Positions 1-6,811 of a stretch of 14,353 nt of DNA are shown in pieces. The notes below the pieces were generated by a model. The model was not told where the DNA came from. It searched no databases and saw only the letters and a program-made list of their open reading frames with translations. Origin of the DNA: RUG12395 sp034178705. GTDB lineage: Bacteria; Bacillota; Clostridia; Oscillospirales; CAG-272. The position numbers and the translations under genes are program-made. The stretch's first letter is position 1, and the number at the start of each line of letters is the position of its first letter. The DNA is taken from contig JAXFQY010000052.1 in NCBI GenBank assembly GCA_034178705.1, positions 1 through 14,353 of the forward strand, in the 5' to 3' direction.

Positions 1-53
1 CCCGGCAAGTCATTGAAATAAGTATGGCTGTTCCCAATAAAAAGAATACGCAT
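1..53 (-). CDS. SGNH/GDSL-type hydrolase, N-terminal fragment (runs off the window)
   Basis: Only the first 17 codons are inside the window, reading MRILFIGNSHTYFNDLP before the left edge. The start ATG (53-51) is preceded by a full AGGAGG ribosome binding site (complement of 62-67) with an 8-base spacer, and by a good sigma-A promoter. The hydrophobic strand followed by GNSHTYFND matches block I of SGNH/GDSL esterases, where the Ser of the GNS motif is the usual nucleophile and this block normally sits at the very N-terminus. Substrate cannot be told from so short a piece; carbohydrate esterase or a DUF4886-like protein are the likeliest options. It is transcribed divergently from the mazF-like gene. 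I am confident that a gene starts here, and moderately confident of the family. Confidence 0.7.
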   Translation of the reverse strand, partial: MRILFIGNSHTYFNDLP

Positions 54-123
54 ATGCTTCTCCTCCTTTTTTCAATATACCACAGCATGACTGAAAAGTC
101 AATATGTTGCGGCAAGCATATGC
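50..123. repeat. Two copies of palindrome GCATATGC flanking the SGNH promoter
   Basis: The 8-base palindrome GCATATGC occurs at 50-57, overlapping the start codon, and again at 116-123, upstream of the -35 box. The centres are 66 bases apart, about six helical turns. This arrangement would suit a looping repressor, but two 8-mers may also be chance. Confidence 0.3.
74..102 (-). promoter_or_regulatory. Sigma-A promoter of the SGNH hydrolase gene
   Basis: On the minus strand, a TTGACT -35 box (97-102) and a TATATT -10 box (74-79) are separated by 17 bases. Transcription should start near base 67, so the 5' leader would be only about 15 bases and begin almost at the ribosome binding site. Confidence 0.65.
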
Positions 124-238
124 TGTTACGGGATTGTCGAATTATGAACATCGATTTTTTCCCGAAATTTCCGCATTCCTATTAAAAACCGCCCGGGACT
201 GGGAAAAATAAGGCTACCAAGAACGAAAGGACAAAGCC

Positions 239-763
239 ATGAACACAGTAAAAAGAGGAGAGATATATTACGCCGATCTCAGTCCCGTTGTCGGAAGCGA
301 ACAGGGCGGGCTGAGGCCGGTTCTGATTGTTCAGAATGATATCGGAAATCGTTACAGCCCGACAGTAATTGCTGCCGCTATCACAAGCCGGATGACAAAA
401 ACCCGATTGCCAACACATATCGACATCATCGCAAGCGAAGCGGGGCTGTCGAAAGACTCGGTTGTACTTCTGGAACAGATCCGGACAATTGACAAGCAGC
501 GCTTGAGGGAACGGATCGGAAAGCTCCCTGTAGGAATGATGGCGGCAGTTGACAACGCACTCTCCGTCAGTTTCGGACTCGCCACGGAAGGCACGGCGGG
601 ATACGGTACGACAGGGCGACAGCGCGGACACGCCGCCGCGGTTGCATCGGTAGCATCATCGGATTCCTCCGCGGTGTCCGCATCCACAGATCCTTCGCAC
701 TCACGCGGGAAAAGCGGGGAGAAACTATCCATGCTCCCAAATACTCCGAAAACAAACGGATAA
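239..763 (+). CDS. mazF: MazF/PemK-family endoribonuclease toxin with long C-terminal tail
   Basis: Residues 1-115 match the MazF/EndoA (NdoA) fold: VKRGEIYYADLSPVVGSEQG at the N-terminus, RPVLIVQND, the NRYSPTVIAAAITSR stretch and LLEQIRTIDKQRL near residues 80-90. Members of this family are sequence-specific mRNA interferases that act as dimers and are held off by an antitoxin. The start is set by AAGGA (227-231) 7 bases before the ATG. Two things are odd. There is no antitoxin gene directly upstream, since the preceding 185 bases are non-coding and the next gene is divergent. The protein is also 174 residues against about 116 for EndoA, the extra 55-60 residues being rich in Ala, Ser, Gly and Thr with no fold that I recognise. 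Family call is firm; whether it still acts as a toxin is unknown. Confidence 0.9.
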   Translation: MNTVKRGEIYYADLSPVVGSEQGGLRPVLIVQNDIGNRYSPTVIAAAITSRMTKTRLPTHIDIIASEAGLSKDSVVLLEQIRTIDKQRLRERIGKLPVGMMAAVDNALSVSFGLATEGTAGYGTTGRQRGHAAAVASVASSDSSAVSASTDPSHSRGKSGEKLSMLPNTPKTNG

Positions 764-811
764 ATTCCAAGTATTTTTCTGTCGTTTTTTTGGGTTTCTT
801 TGCTCTTATAC

Positions 812-840
812 TTGATTTTGCCGGGAATCGGTGATAAAAT
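812..840 (+). promoter_or_regulatory. Sigma-A promoter of fba
   Basis: TTGATT (812-817), a 17-base spacer and TAAAAT (835-840). The predicted start near 847 lies downstream of a possible in-frame start at 831 and so supports the ATG at 882 as the real fba start. Confidence 0.7.
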
Positions 841-881
841 ATGTAACTGGAAACAAAAAACTATTAAAGGAGAATCTTGAC

Positions 882-1847
882 ATGGCACTTGTATCGACCA
901 AGGAGATGTTCGAGAAGGCGTACAAAGGTGGTTACGCCATCGGCGCCTTCAACATAAACAACATGGAGATCATCCAGGCAATCACCGAAGCGGCAGCAGA
1001 GCTTCACTCCCCCGTTATTCTTCAGGCAAGCGCCGGCGCGCGTAAGTATGCCAAGCACGCATATCTGATGGCACTGGCCAAGGCAGCCGTTGAAGACACC
1101 GGGGTCGATCTTGCCCTTCATCTTGACCATGGAGACGGCTTTGAAATCTGCAAATCCTGCATAGACGGCGGTTTTACTTCCGTAATGATCGACGGCTCCA
1201 AGTACAGCTTCGAAGAGAATATTGCGGTCACCCGCAAGGTTGTCGAATATGCCCATGCGCACGGTGTCGTGGTAGAGGGTGAGCTTGGAAAGCTTGCGGG
1301 CGTTGAAGACGATGTCAATGTCAGCGCAGAGGATTCCTCCTATACCCGTCCGGAAGAGGTAGAAGAATTTGTCACACGCACCGGTGTGGATTCCCTTGCC
1401 ATCGCTATCGGGACCAGTCACGGCGCATACAAGTTCACTCCCGAGCAGTGCACCCGCAACGCGGACGGAATCCTGATCCCGCCTCCGCTCCGTTTTGACA
1501 TTCTGGAAGAGGTCGCAAAGCGTCTCCCCAATTTCCCGATCGTTCTTCACGGAGCATCCTCCGTTCCCCAGGAGTATGTGAAAGAGATCAATTCTCTCGG
1601 CGGGAAAATGCCCGATGCAATCGGCATACCGGAAGAGGAGCTGCGCAAAGCTGCGTCGATGGCTGTCTGCAAAATCAACATCGACTCCGATATCCGTCTT
1701 GCAATGACCGCCGGCATCCGCCGTGTGTTTACCGAAACCCCTGAGGTTTTCGATCCGAGAGGATACCTCTCTGTTGCCCGTCAAGAGGTCAAGAAAATGG
1801 TCAAGCACAAAATCGAGCAGGTTCTCGGTTCTGCAAATAAGGCTTAA
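882..1847 (+). CDS. fba: Fructose-bisphosphate aldolase, class II
   Basis: This enzyme cleaves fructose 1,6-bisphosphate to dihydroxyacetone phosphate and glyceraldehyde 3-phosphate in cytosolic glycolysis, and runs the reverse reaction in gluconeogenesis. The 321-residue protein has the class II signatures: ALHLDHGDGF with Asp82 (general base) and zinc ligand His83, VVEGELGKLAG (Glu132, Glu134), GTSHGAYKF (His180) and LHGASSVP (His223), then NIDSD near residue 270. The start at 882 is chosen because AAAGGAGA (866-873) precedes it by 8 bases and the promoter lies between 812 and 840; the frame is open further upstream to 831 but without a ribosome binding site. It is a single-gene unit closed by a strong terminator 9 bases after the stop. 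Nothing is missing from the active site. Confidence 0.97.
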   Translation: MALVSTKEMFEKAYKGGYAIGAFNINNMEIIQAITEAAAELHSPVILQASAGARKYAKHAYLMALAKAAVEDTGVDLALHLDHGDGFEICKSCIDGGFTSVMIDGSKYSFEENIAVTRKVVEYAHAHGVVVEGELGKLAGVEDDVNVSAEDSSYTRPEEVEEFVTRTGVDSLAIAIGTSHGAYKFTPEQCTRNADGILIPPPLRFDILEEVAKRLPNFPIVLHGASSVPQEYVKEINSLGGKMPDAIGIPEEELRKAASMAVCKINIDSDIRLAMTAGIRRVFTETPEVFDPRGYLSVARQEVKKMVKHKIEQVLGSANKA

Positions 1848-1856
1848 AAAGAACCA

Positions 1857-1890
1857 ACGGCGGGCGCCCTTTCGCCCGCCGTCTTTTGTT
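1857..1890 (+). terminator. Intrinsic terminator after fba, abutting the thioesterase RBS
   Basis: A perfect 10-bp stem (1857-1866 with 1873-1882, arm ACGGCGGGCG), a 6-base loop and the U-rich tail CTTTTGTT. The tail ends one base before the thioesterase ribosome binding site, leaving no room for a separate promoter after it. Confidence 0.9.
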
Positions 1891-1902
1891 CGGAGATCAA
1901 AA

Positions 1903-2637
1903 ATGAAATTTACAAGAGCAATCACCGTCAATTCCCATGACCTGTACCCGAACGGCACGCTGCGTCCGTCGGCGCTTCTCCGTGAAATGCTGGAAACCTC
2001 TAATCTCTCTGCCGAAATTGAGCATCCGTCCATGGATGAACTGCTGGCGAAGGGTTATTATTTCGTTGTCAGCAGAACCTCCCTCAGCATTTACGCGGAC
2101 GTCCGGAAATTTGAGCCGCTTACCGTAGAAACCTGGGCCGCACAGATCGGAGGGGCATTCAGCTACGGTCGGTGCTTCAGACTGCTGCGCGGAAAAACAC
2201 CGGTTGCGGAAGCGGCTTCCATTCTTGCCCTGCTGGATTTGAAACGGGGCAGACCGGTGCGCGCCGGTGAAGTGGAGTTTCATTACAGTGCAGACAAGCC
2301 GCTTGAGTTGGATATGCCGACTCACCTGATCCTGCCCCCAAAGGATTGCTTCACCCTTGCAGGAGAACATATTGTACCCCTGTCCGAAACAGATTCCAAC
2401 CATCATATGAATAACACCCGTTACGCCGATATGCTCTGTGACTTTCTTCCTGAACCGGAAACGCTCCGCGTTGTACGGATGTCGCTCTCCTACCTTTGTG
2501 AGGCGAAACGAGGCGAAACGCTGAAGGTATATCGTGCAAAAGGAGATGACGGGACCTTCTTTATGCGCACTGTCCGCACGGACGGAAAAACAAACGTCGA
2601 AGCCGAAATTATCACAGACAGAACCGAGGAAAACTGA
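1903..2637 (+). CDS. Acyl-ACP thioesterase (FatA/FatB-like)
   Basis: This enzyme hydrolyses acyl-ACP and releases free fatty acid from the type II synthase in the cytosol. At 244 residues it has the double hot-dog length of bacterial acyl-ACP thioesterases. The N-terminal hot dog spans roughly 1-130, with VSRTSLSIYADVRKFEPLTV and the ETWAAQIGGAFSYGR strand. The C-terminal hot dog carries DSNHHMNNTRYADM with Asp164, Asn166 and His168 in the D-x-N-x-H-x-N spacing of the plant FatB active site; Glu200 in SYLCEAKRGE is a candidate fourth catalytic residue. The start at 1903 has GGAG (1892-1895) 7 bases upstream. The frame stays open upstream into the end of fba, but that part overlaps fba and the terminator. 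The PHP gene follows after one base, so the two are probably translated together. Chain-length preference cannot be read from sequence. Confidence 0.88.
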   Translation: MKFTRAITVNSHDLYPNGTLRPSALLREMLETSNLSAEIEHPSMDELLAKGYYFVVSRTSLSIYADVRKFEPLTVETWAAQIGGAFSYGRCFRLLRGKTPVAEAASILALLDLKRGRPVRAGEVEFHYSADKPLELDMPTHLILPPKDCFTLAGEHIVPLSETDSNHHMNNTRYADMLCDFLPEPETLRVVRMSLSYLCEAKRGETLKVYRAKGDDGTFFMRTVRTDGKTNVEAEIITDRTEEN

Positions 2638-2638
2638 A

Positions 2639-3361
2639 ATGTCTGAGCCGTTCAAGTACGAAACGCACTGCCATACCTCCGAAGCAAGCCGATGCGGAAG
2701 AATGTCCGGGGCCGCCGTAGCCGAGTTTTATGCTTCGCTCGGTTACACGGGGATTTTCACGACCGACCACTTTTTCAACGGAAGCAGCAATGTACCGAAG
2801 GACCTTCCGTGGGAAGAAAAGGTTGCTATTTTCCTAAGCGGCTATTCTGCCGCCAAACGCCGCGGAGAAGAACTGGGGCTGGATGTATTCTTTGGAATTG
2901 AGTACAATTACGGACAAACAGAGTTTCTGATATACGGTGCCGATGAGGCATTTCTTCTCGCTCATCCGGACTGTGACCGGATGGAAATGCGCGATTTTCT
3001 CACCTTGTGCCATGAAAACGCGTTGTTCTGTGTACAGGCCCACCCTTTCCGGCAGCGGGGCTACATCAAATGCCTCCGTCTTTACCCGGATATCACCGAC
3101 GCTGTTGAGTGTGTCAATGCGGCGCATCCCCTTGCTCCGGACGGAAGTGTGCCGTTCGATGAACGCGCCCGTTGGTATGCGTCCTCCTATTCTCTCCCTG
3201 TCACCGGCGGCTCCGATTGCCATATCCCCAACATGGCAATGATGGGCGGAATTTATACAGAGGAAAGAATCCACGGCTGGCAAGACTATGCGCGGCTGGT
3301 GACCGACCGGCGTGTTACACCCTTCCGTATCCCCCACATATCCGGAGGCAAGCCGGAATAA
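2639..3361 (+). CDS. PHP-domain metal-dependent phosphoesterase
   Basis: The 240-residue protein is a stand-alone PHP (polymerase and histidinol phosphatase) domain. Expected metal ligands are visible in order: His10 and His12 in ETHCHTS, Asp43 and His44 in FTTDHFF, Glu88 in GIEYNYG, His135 in VQAHPFR, and Asp193 and His195 in GGSDCH. Such proteins bind a trinuclear metal centre and hydrolyse phosphomonoesters or phosphodiesters such as nucleoside bisphosphates or histidinol phosphate; the substrate here is not evident. It starts one base after the thioesterase stop, with GAGGA (2626-2630) inside the end of that gene. This implies co-transcription and coupled translation, though no metabolic link between the two is obvious. 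A short DNA stretch with weak hairpins separates it from the convergent deacetylase gene. Confidence 0.88.
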   Translation: MSEPFKYETHCHTSEASRCGRMSGAAVAEFYASLGYTGIFTTDHFFNGSSNVPKDLPWEEKVAIFLSGYSAAKRRGEELGLDVFFGIEYNYGQTEFLIYGADEAFLLAHPDCDRMEMRDFLTLCHENALFCVQAHPFRQRGYIKCLRLYPDITDAVECVNAAHPLAPDGSVPFDERARWYASSYSLPVTGGSDCHIPNMAMMGGIYTEERIHGWQDYARLVTDRRVTPFRIPHISGGKPE

Positions 3362-3460
3362 GGGAACAAGTTTCAACCGGGCGCGATTGCGAATCCGATT
3401 ACTCCGATACCCTTCTGTGTTGGACCCCAAAGGTCCGGATTGCAAAAGAATATTTTAGGA

Positions 3461-3498
3461 AGGCGGAACCCGAGGCCAATACCCCGGATTCCGCCTCT
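3461..3498. terminator. Probable bidirectional terminator between convergent genes
   Basis: An 8-bp stem AGGCGGAA (3461-3468) pairs with TTCCGCCT (3489-3496). The right flank is pyrimidine-rich (CTTCTCTGTCTG) and the minus-strand flank contains TCCTAAAATATTCTTTT. It lies between the stop codons of the PHP gene and the deacetylase. A second small hairpin, GGACC/GGTCC, sits at 3422-3436. The T-tracts are poor, so strength is uncertain. Confidence 0.5.
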
Positions 3499-3530
3499 TC
3501 TCTGTCTGTGACTGTCCAAGAAACTCGTTA

Positions 3531-4256
3531 TTATTCTGTTTGGACCGGCGAAAGCAGCTCCCCGACTGTCACAAATTCATAACCGAGTTCGCGCAGCTCC
3601 GGTATAAGCCTTTCCAACGCTTCTGCGGTATGGCTTCGCGCATAAATTCCGTCATGCATCAGAATAACCGATCCTCCCTTTACGGTCGACAAAACGGTTT
3701 CTTCAATCTGTGCCGCGCTTCTTCCGCGCCAGTCGAAGGTGTCCACGCTCCACAGCACAATTCCGTATCCGGTCCGTGCAGCTACATTGGACAGCATTTC
3801 GGTACACACACCTTCCGGTGGCCGAAACAGGGAAGGCATATATCCGGTTGCCCGGTAAATCTGTTTTTCTGCCTTGGTAATTTCTGCAATGGTTTGCTTT
3901 TCCGTAAGCCCGCGAAGTGTTTTATGGCTCGAGGTATGATTGCCGATCTCATGCCCCGCCTCTGCAACCCTGCGTGCCGTTTCCGGACAACACTCTGCCT
4001 GTGAGCCAACCATAAAAAAGGTTGCCCGTACGCCATAGCGAGCAAGGACATCAAGAATGGCGTCGGTTTTCCCAGTAAGCGGTCCGTCATCAAAGGTCAA
4101 AGCGATCCGCTTGCCGCCACGTGCCGCGTAAAATACAAGCGCATCCTCATGCGGGTCATAAAGCGCGGATACCGGAACAGAGCAAATAAGCAACAGCAGA
4201 AGAATACCGAGCGCCGCCCCGAACCTACGGAAGGCTTTTAACCGTGCGGAAATCAT
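3531..4256 (-). CDS. Polysaccharide deacetylase, CE4 (NodB) family, secreted or membrane-anchored
   Basis: A CE4 esterase that should remove N-acetyl groups from peptidoglycan or another cell-surface glycan outside the membrane. From the start at 4256 it is 241 residues: a positively charged N-terminus (ARLKAFRRFG), a hydrophobic stretch at 14-29 ending VSA as a signal peptide or anchor, then the NodB domain. All classical motifs are intact: ALTFDDGP (Asp56, Asp57), GNHTSSH (His107, His111), LFRPPEG (Arg145), DTFDW and VILMHDG (His201). Two starts are possible. ATG 4277 has GGAG 9 bases upstream, while ATG 4256 has GGCGGGG upstream and gives a clean signal sequence, so I prefer 4256. It overlaps the upstream pdaA-like gene by 32 bases, so translation is likely coupled. 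It may be PdaB-like; that is not proven. Confidence 0.9.
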   Translation of the reverse strand: MISARLKAFRRFGAALGILLLLLICSVPVSALYDPHEDALVFYAARGGKRIALTFDDGPLTGKTDAILDVLARYGVRATFFMVGSQAECCPETARRVAEAGHEIGNHTSSHKTLRGLTEKQTIAEITKAEKQIYRATGYMPSLFRPPEGVCTEMLSNVAARTGYGIVLWSVDTFDWRGRSAAQIEETVLSTVKGGSVILMHDGIYARSHTAEALERLIPELRELGYEFVTVGELLSPVQTE

Positions 4257-4998
4257 AACCCATACCCCGCCATTCATCGATTAGTTCTCCCAGAATTTCC
4301 GCGTTTGTCGCGGAAGTCGGATGGAGCAGGATCACAGCGCCATTGTGCGTATTTTCCAAAATCAGTTTCTTTGCTTTTTGCGGGTCCGGTTGGGCATTGT
4401 TATCCCAATCGGCATAAGCAAAACTCCAGAATACCGTTTTATACCCCAGTTCAGTCGCAAATCGGAGATTCTCCTCCGTGAACTTTCCTTCCGGCGGACG
4501 GTAAAACTTATCCATGTCATATCCTGTTTTCAGTTTACACAATTCCTCAAGGCCGGAAAGTTCCCGGGTAAATTCCACTTTGTCACAGCATTTCGACATA
4601 TCCCGATGGTGCTGCGTATGGTTGCAAACTGCGTGCCCCTCCGCAAATAACCGGCAGACAAGCTCCGTATTCTTCTCGATCGGTGCGGAAAGGAGAAAGA
4701 AGGAAGCCTTCACACCCTTGTCGCGAAGAGTGTTGACGATTCGTTCGGTATTACCGTTTTCATATCCGAAATCAAAGGTCAGATACAGGACCTTTTCCTC
4801 GGAATCATCTCCGTGCGCAGTGTCAATCCATGCAGCGTTATAACGTTCAATCACAGAAAGGCGGGCATCCAAGCGCGGCTGACTCCTGTTTTTTGAACGC
4901 ACCGTATACCAGGAAACACCGTCATACGCCGAGCAGTCGAGAACCAGAACGGCGGAAAGAAGAAAAATAAAACAAGTCAAAATACTCTTTTTTTTCAT
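4225..4998 (-). CDS. pdaA: PdaA-type peptidoglycan (muramic-delta-lactam) deacetylase
   Basis: PdaA removes the acetyl group from muramic acid after CwlD has stripped its peptide, producing the muramic-delta-lactam of the spore cortex. The 257-residue product has a signal-type hydrophobic segment at 5-24 and a NodB domain with the PdaA hallmark LTFDFGYENG. Asp76 is kept but the second Asp of the usual TFDDG motif is replaced (Phe77), as in PdaA, where it is not Asp either. The His pair is His127 and His131 in CNHTQHH, followed by YRPPEGKF and ILLHPTSATN. The start at 4998 (MKKKSILTC) gives a normal signal peptide, with GGATGG just upstream; ATG 5007 is an alternative. It leads a two-gene unit with the overlapping second deacetylase, behind its own promoter at 5029-5058. 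Function is inferred from motif and family. Confidence 0.85.
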   Translation of the reverse strand: MKKKSILTCFIFLLSAVLVLDCSAYDGVSWYTVRSKNRSQPRLDARLSVIERYNAAWIDTAHGDDSEEKVLYLTFDFGYENGNTERIVNTLRDKGVKASFFLLSAPIEKNTELVCRLFAEGHAVCNHTQHHRDMSKCCDKVEFTRELSGLEELCKLKTGYDMDKFYRPPEGKFTEENLRFATELGYKTVFWSFAYADWDNNAQPDPQKAKKLILENTHNGAVILLHPTSATNAEILGELIDEWRGMGYDFRTVKSLP

Positions 4999-5028
4999 AT
5001 TCACCATCCGGACGATTGATTCGGTCTG

Positions 5029-5058
5029 CTTATACAGTATTCCCGCAGATTTCGTCAA
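5029..5058 (-). promoter_or_regulatory. Putative promoter of the pdaA-like operon
   Basis: On the minus strand, TTGACG (5053-5058), an 18-base spacer and TATAAG (5029-5034), about 30 bases before the ATG at 4998. This is a sigma-A pattern; I did not find a clear sigma-G or sigma-E box, although B. subtilis pdaA is a forespore gene. Confidence 0.5.
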
Positions 5059-5074
5059 AACACAGGAAAAGCAT

Positions 5075-5112
5075 AGCGGTGCGTATCAAATCAGGTAAAG
5101 ACACCGCTTTTT
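5075..5112. terminator. Hairpin between the MATE gene and the pdaA promoter
   Basis: Arms AGCGGTG (5075-5081) and CACCGCT (5102-5108) enclose a 20-base loop. The T5 run is on the plus-strand side (5108-5112). On the minus strand, the direction in which MATE transcripts would arrive about 120 bases after the stop, the tail is ATGCTTTTCC. It probably insulates MATE from pdaA, but the better U-tract faces rightwards. The surrounding 5113-5230 is strongly T-rich on the plus strand and has no gene. Confidence 0.45.
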
Positions 5113-5230
5113 GTGTTTTTTTGATTTTTATCGCGCCGGTCGAAGAAAACGGTTGCCCGGAGACACTGTGTGTTTTTCTTTTTTGTTCTGTTTTTGCTTT
5201 TGATTTTCCGCGTGCACGCAGTCGTAATCT

Positions 5231-6653
5231 TTATTCCGCGTCCGGCCATCGAGCTTTTTTACTTTGTTTCAATTCTTTGTAAATCAAACAAATCACACTT
5301 GCGGTCAACAGAAAGGTAAGAATATCTGCCGCAGGGAAAGAATAGAGCAAACCATCCAGCCCAAAGAAAATCGGAAGAATAATCGGTAAAAACACACCGA
5401 AAATAATCTCACGGGTCAGTGAAATCGCGGTAGAGAGAACAGCCTTCCCGAGAGCCTGCAAATAAATAAAGGTTCCTTTATTGATCATTGCCAACGGCAT
5501 CACGCACAAATAAATACGGAAACTCTTCACGGCAAAGTCGGTATAATATACACTCTCATTTCTAGTCCCGAAAATTCCGATAAGCGGATGCGGAAACAGT
5601 TCAACAATAGCTAAAGCAACAATTCCGATAACAGCCTCCGAAACCAGCAGATACGAAAAAAGCTGTTTTGCTCTATCCTTTCTGTCAGCGCCGATATTGT
5701 ATCCGACAACGGGAATACAGCCGGCAGCAAAACCGATGGCAACGGATATGGCAATTTGGAAAAACTTCATTACGATACCGAGAACAGCAAGGGGAATCTG
5801 TGCATATTCCGGCTGACCGAAGGTGGGATCCTTTGCTCCGTATTTTGCACACATATTCTGCACCGCAGCCATTGAAATCACAAGGGAAATCTGTGCAAGC
5901 AAGCTGGTAAAACCGAGCGAAAGAAATTTTTTCATCAAGCCGCCCGATAAGCGGAAGCTGCTTCTGTTCAGTTTAATCAATTTCATCCGGCCAATATACC
6001 AAAGTGATAGCGCTGCTGTCAGAAACTGTCCGATAACGGTTGCAACGGCGGCGCCTTTCATCCCCATTTTCAAAGGGAAAATAAAAATAGGATCCAGAAT
6101 CATATTGCTTACTGCACCCACAATCGTAACGAGCATAGCAAACTTCGGACTCCCGTCCGAACGGATTATCGGATTCATCCCCTGACCGAACATATAAAAA
6201 CGGAATTCCGAGTGTGATCCAGAAAAAGTATTCCTTCGCATATGCAAAGGTTTCATCATTGACTCTGCCGCCGAAAGCGGCAAGAATCGGTTCTGAAATA
6301 ACCAGATAGATGACAGTTAAGAGCATACTGCTGATAACACAAAGAAGGATTGCATTTCCCGCGCTTTTGCGGGCCTCCTCCTTCCGATTGGTTCCGAGAG
6401 AGATGCTGACGAAAGCGCAGCATCCGTCACCGATCATCACGGCAATGCCGAGTGCGGTAACCGTCAACGGAAACACCACCGCATTCGCCGCATTTCCGTA
6501 AGAACCGAGATAATCCGCGTTTGCAATAAAAATCTGGTCAACGATATTGTAAAGCGCGCCGACTAAAAGAGAGATAATGCAGGGAACTGCATATTTGCCC
6601 ATCAGTTTTCCGACTTTCTCGGTAACAAGATAGGATTGATTTTTTTCTTCCAT
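5231..6653 (-). pseudogene. MATE-family efflux transporter (MepA-like), interrupted by a +1 frameshift
   Basis: MATE proteins export drugs or metabolites across the membrane using a sodium or proton gradient. The start at 6653 (MEEKNQSYLVTEKVGKLMGKY) has GGAGG 8-12 bases upstream. The first 150 codons read as a normal MepA-like N-terminus (ALYNIVDQIFIAN, VMIGDGCCAFVSISLG) as far as WITLGIPF. The remainder (YMFGQGMNPIIRSDGSPKFA to the stop at 5231) is in another frame. Removing one base from the A5 run at 6196-6200 joins them into GIPFYMFGQG and gives exactly 474 codons, the usual MATE length with about 12 membrane segments. Without the correction, frame one runs on into unrelated residues and stops at 5973. 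A sequencing or assembly error, a fresh mutation or phase variation are all possible; apart from this one base the gene looks intact. Confidence 0.85.
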
Positions 6654-6675
6654 TGATTCTACCTCCAATCAATAC

Positions 6676-6714
6676 AAAAAGGTGCAAGTCCATTGAGCTG
6701 GACTTACACCTTTT
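6676..6714 (-). terminator. Terminator-like hairpin in the MATE leader (attenuator candidate)
   Basis: A 16-bp inverted repeat (6677-6692 with 6699-6714) with a 6-base loop. The single non-complementary position (6685/6706) is C-A on the plus strand but a G-U wobble in minus-strand RNA, which argues that the functional RNA is leftward. A T5 run (6680-6676 on the minus strand) follows the stem, and the MATE ribosome binding site begins about 8 bases later. Since a promoter lies upstream at 6733-6761, the hairpin sits inside the MATE 5' leader as well as downstream of radA. Confidence 0.85.
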
Positions 6715-6732
6715 CGGCAACACACTGTTTTT

Positions 6733-6761
6733 ATTATACTGTAATGGTTTGAATTTTTCAA
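6733..6761 (-). promoter_or_regulatory. Strong sigma-A promoter of the MATE gene
   Basis: On the minus strand, TTGAAA (6756-6761), 17 bases and a perfect TATAAT (6733-6738). The predicted start near 6726 makes a leader of about 70 bases that contains the terminator-like hairpin at 6676-6714. Confidence 0.75.
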
Positions 6762-6811
6762 AGGCTTTTTCGCACAAATTTTTTACGAGAAGTATTTCTA
6801 CAAACACAAGA

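Noticed and set aside
103..238. A possible antitoxin gene upstream of mazF
   Set aside because: All plus-strand frames here are broken by stops and lack a start with a ribosome binding site; the stretch looks like a promoter region only.
352..888. A minus-strand frame opposite mazF and the fba promoter
   Set aside because: No ribosome binding site, and the translation is the low-complexity complement of the mazF-like tail.
864..2033. A 389-codon open frame on the minus strand opposite fba, and a similar 252-codon frame at 1897-2655
   Set aside because: They mirror well-supported genes, cross the fba terminator and have no recognisable motif. Such shadows arise from codon bias in the real genes.
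5113..5230. A gene in the T-rich gap between pdaA and the MATE gene
   Set aside because: The composition is strongly skewed with T runs, and no frame has a start with a ribosome binding site.
6654..6726. A leader peptide frame in the MATE leader (start GTG, 18 codons ending at TGA)
   Set aside because: It has no ribosome binding site and no telling residue run, so a ribosome-controlled attenuator cannot be supported from it.
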